The position numbers and the translations under genes are program-made. Below are positions 61,957 through 64,000 of a DNA stretch of 64,000 nt, piece by piece. The notes beneath the pieces are model-generated. The model saw only the letters and a list, made by a program, of their open reading frames with translations. It was not told the DNA's origin and made no database searches. The stretch covers positions 19,752-83,751 of the forward strand of contig JANQMX010000090.1 of NCBI GenBank assembly GCA_028279885.1, in the 5' to 3' direction. The first letter of the stretch is position 1. Each line of letters starts with the position of its first letter. Source of the DNA: Rhodovibrionaceae bacterium. Lineage in GTDB: Bacteria; Pseudomonadota; Alphaproteobacteria; Kiloniellales; DSM-21159.

Positions 61957-63312
61957 ATGGCGTCAGCGGTCGCCGGAGTTATCAAAGAAATAGAAGAGCT
62001 TGCGGAGTATCGTCGATACGGGCGCGTAAGCGGTATTCTCGGCATGACGGTCGAGGTCGCCGGCCTGCAGGAAGCCCTGTCGATTGGCGATTGGTGCCAC
62101 CTGGAAAGCCGCAGCGGTGCGCGAATCGTGGCCGAGGCGATCGGTTTTCGCGGCGGCAAGGCCTTGCTCCAGCCTTTCGGTGCGCTCGACGGCATCGGGC
62201 TCGGCAGCAAGGTCGAGATGGCACGGGCGGAACCGGCCATCCATCCCTCTCGCGCTTGGCTCGGGCGTATTGTCAACGCCCTCGGCGAACCCCTTGACGG
62301 CAAAGGGCCGCTGCCCCGGGGAACGGAGCGTTGCCGCCTGCGTCAACCGGCGCCGCCGGCTCATGCCAGGCAACGGGTGGGAGAGAAGCTCGATCTTGGC
62401 GTGCGGGCCATTAATGCCTTCCTGACCTGCTGCCGCGGCCAGCGGATGGGTATTTTCGCTGGCTCCGGCGTCGGCAAGTCGGTGCTGCTCTCCATGCTGG
62501 CGCGCTACACCAGCGCCGAGGTTAACGTGGTGGGCCTGATCGGCGAGCGCGGCCGCGAGGTGCAGGAGTGGATCACCGACGAGCTGGGGCCGGAGGGCCT
62601 TGCCCATTCCGTGGTGGTGGTCGCTACCTCCGACGAGCCGCCCTTGATGCGACGGCAGGCCGCGCTGCTGACCCTGACTCTGGCCGAGTACTTCCGCGAT
62701 CAGGGCAGCGACGTCCTCTGCCTGATGGATTCAGTGACCCGCTATGCCATGGCCCTGCGGGAGATCGGCCTCTCAGCCGGCGAGCCGCCGGCCGCCAAGG
62801 GCTACACCCCCTCGGTCTTCTCGGAGCTGCCAAAGCTCCTGGAGCGGGCCGGGCCAGGGGTGCAGGGCAGCGGCACGGTCACCGGGCTCTTCACCGTGCT
62901 GGTCGAGGGCGACGATCAGAACGAGCCGATCGCGGATGCGGTGCGCGGCATCCTGGACGGTCATATCGTACTCGACCGCCGCATTGCCGAGCGCGGGCGC
63001 TATCCGGCCATCGACGTCCTGAAGAGCGTTTCGCGAACCCTGCCGGGCTGCAACGAGGATTGGCAGAACGGCCTTCTGGTGCGCGGCCGGGAACTGCTTT
63101 CGACCTACGAGAACATGGCCGAGCTGATTCGCATCGGTGCCTACAAGGCCGGCAGCGACGCCAAGGTGGACGAGGCCATCCACTACAATGCCGGGCTTGA
63201 GGCCTTTCTGAGCCAGGACAAGGCCGAGCAGAGCGCGCTGAGCGAAAGCTACGGGCGCCTTGCGACGCTGCTCAATATGCCCGGCGGGGAGACGGCCGAT
63301 GCCGCGTCCTAA
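61957..63312 (+). CDS. fliI: Flagellar export ATPase FliI
   Basis: 451 residues from ATG 61957 (GAGGAAGG upstream). Walker A GIFAGSGVGKSVLLSML near residue 168, VVGLIGERGREVQEW near 192, Walker B DVLCLMDSVTRYAMALREIG near 250 and SEGEP-like LSAGEPPAAKGYTPSVF near 270. Hydrolyses ATP to unfold and deliver flagellar export substrates. Followed by fliJ; the order ctrA / fliI-fliJ is common in Rhodospirillales-type genomes. Confidence 0.94.
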   Translation: MASAVAGVIKEIEELAEYRRYGRVSGILGMTVEVAGLQEALSIGDWCHLESRSGARIVAEAIGFRGGKALLQPFGALDGIGLGSKVEMARAEPAIHPSRAWLGRIVNALGEPLDGKGPLPRGTERCRLRQPAPPAHARQRVGEKLDLGVRAINAFLTCCRGQRMGIFAGSGVGKSVLLSMLARYTSAEVNVVGLIGERGREVQEWITDELGPEGLAHSVVVVATSDEPPLMRRQAALLTLTLAEYFRDQGSDVLCLMDSVTRYAMALREIGLSAGEPPAAKGYTPSVFSELPKLLERAGPGVQGSGTVTGLFTVLVEGDDQNEPIADAVRGILDGHIVLDRRIAERGRYPAIDVLKSVSRTLPGCNEDWQNGLLVRGRELLSTYENMAELIRIGAYKAGSDAKVDEAIHYNAGLEAFLSQDKAEQSALSESYGRLATLLNMPGGETADAAS

Positions 63313-63330
63313 CGGTGAAGGGAGGCGGCG

Positions 63331-63765
63331 GTGAGCGCGCTCGCACGCCTGGTGCAGATCCACCGTTGGGACCTGGAGCAGCGGCGCAAGCGGCTTGCCG
63401 AGCTGGAAGAGCTCGCCGCCAAGACCCGCCGCCAGATTGCCGAGGTCGATGACCAGATCGAGGAGGAGAAGGAGCACGCGGCCAAGTCACCGGAGGGCTC
63501 CCGGTTGTTTGCCTCTTTCCTGAATGTTGCCCTGACGCGGCGCAAGCGGGCGGAGGCGCGTCTGGCTTCGCTGGACGGCGCCATGACCAAGGCGCGCGCC
63601 GAGGTGCAGCAGTCCTTCCAGGAGCTCAAGAAGTTCGAGGTCGCCAGCGAGCAGCAGGAGGAGCGCCGCGCGTTCGAGGACAAGCGCCGGCAGCAGGTCG
63701 AGTTCGACGAGTTGGGCCTGACTTCGCACCGGCGACGGGCCGGCGGCGAAGATCCTCTATCCTGA
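63331..63765 (+). CDS. fliJ: Flagellar export chaperone FliJ
   Basis: 144 residues from GTG 63331 (GGGAGG upstream), 18 bp after fliI. Almost entirely two long charged helices with a short break near LFASFLNVAL (about 65), the FliJ antiparallel coiled coil. It works as the stalk of the FliI ring and escort for chaperones. Call rests on fold pattern and position after fliI. Confidence 0.88.
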   Translation: MSALARLVQIHRWDLEQRRKRLAELEELAAKTRRQIAEVDDQIEEEKEHAAKSPEGSRLFASFLNVALTRRKRAEARLASLDGAMTKARAEVQQSFQELKKFEVASEQQEERRAFEDKRRQQVEFDELGLTSHRRRAGGEDPLS

Positions 63766-64000
63766 AACACTGCTGTCCGCTTAAGCGCTGAAGTGCCTTC
63801 TCTTGTCCGCTCCGCGGACACCCCCCCCCACCCTGACCCTCCCCCTCGCTGGGGGGAGGGAATTCCGGTTTCTCCGCTGTCACTTACACCTCCCCCCTTG
63901 AGGCAGGGCTAACGCACATGAGTCATGAGTTTGAGGAGGAAAGTATCGTCCCATCCGGCGCGTCGTCGTTTCAAGTTGAGAGAGCTCTTCTTGGGGTGAC
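63766..64000. other. Right-edge stretch: two hairpins and a C-rich intergenic element, no firm gene
   Basis: Hairpin 1 is GTCCGC / GCGGAC (63805-63819), 40 bp after fliJ. Hairpin 2 is CCCTCCCCC / GGGGGAGGG (63837-63860) within a C-rich tract. This type of CCCTCCCCC...GGGGGAGGG block is a frequent intergenic element in high-GC alphaproteobacteria. A frame opening at ATG 63918 runs off the edge without a ribosome site; I do not call it a gene. Confidence 0.5.

Noticed and set aside
63918..64000. Open frame starting at ATG 63918 and running off the edge
   Set aside because: No ribosome-binding site, only 27 codons visible, and no family recognisable.

Overview
The window reads as a piece of a high-GC alphaproteobacterial chromosome. 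The best markers are ctrA (61064-61780) back to back with fliI-fliJ, the hom-glpX-recJ run, choline ABC transporter genes of the choXWV type, and two perfect TTAA-N7-TTAA CtrA boxes in promoters. Choline/betaine use, polyamine uptake, a PHA synthase and a bacterial voltage-gated sodium channel suggest a marine or halotolerant member of Rhodospirillales in the broad sense. That placement is inference from gene content. No integrase, transposase, CRISPR array or rRNA was seen; the only RNA gene found is tRNA-Glu(UUC) at 60366-60441.

Layout. 1-2005: an AT-rich patch, visibly different from everything after it, with three minus-strand genes: a heme-oxygenase-like diiron (HDO) enzyme, an RhtA/EamA-type exporter and the start of a proline racemase / hydroxyproline epimerase. 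2244-5638: a minus-strand D-glutamate catabolic operon (class III aminotransferase, dgcN, dgcA), facing a BKACE gene across a region with a 15-bp palindrome. 6800-12654: small accessory genes, psuG coupled to a HIT gene, and a DNA-repair pair (MBL exonuclease and ATP-dependent ligase). 12630-17020: a response regulator and a six-PAS hybrid histidine kinase with a CtrA box upstream. 17212-26333: choline and betaine use (betA, choXWV, a HAD phosphatase, betaine-homocysteine methyltransferase, a dimethylglycine-dehydrogenase-like protein). 26567-35539: a secreted beta-propeller, a GFA protein, a soluble PAS chemoreceptor with a perfect CtrA box, an SGLT-like symporter, a soluble histidine kinase, a DUF533 protein and a NavAb-like sodium channel. 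35686-42311: a DUF1194 protein, a GDCCVxC protein, a second dimethylglycine-dehydrogenase paralog, bioY, a cupin, and a CGNR regulator divergent from azlCD. 42432-47515: potABCD polyamine importer facing an acetylpolyamine-amidohydrolase-type deacetylase across a two-hairpin terminator. 47721-55109: DUF465 protein, OxyR-like LysR regulator, gamma carbonic anhydrase, PAS protein, methyltransferase, EF-hand protein plus phaC, and an OmpA-type lipoprotein. 55258-60289: hom-glpX-recJ and a second DUF1194 protein. 60366-64000: tRNA-Glu, a small secreted Cys protein, ctrA, fliI and fliJ.

How the genes fit together. The choline block covers uptake (ChoXWV), oxidation to betaine (BetA; no betB in the window), demethylation of betaine onto homocysteine (Bmt) and oxidation of dimethylglycine. 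The pot operon and the deacetylase form a second nitrogen-compound module, and the dgc operon a third. CtrA may tie together the large PAS kinase, the soluble chemoreceptor and the ctrA/fliI intergenic region.

The candidate least explained by known biology is the AT-rich HDO enzyme / exporter / racemase trio at the left edge. It looks like an acquired small-molecule (probably amino-acid-derived) pathway, cut by the window boundary.
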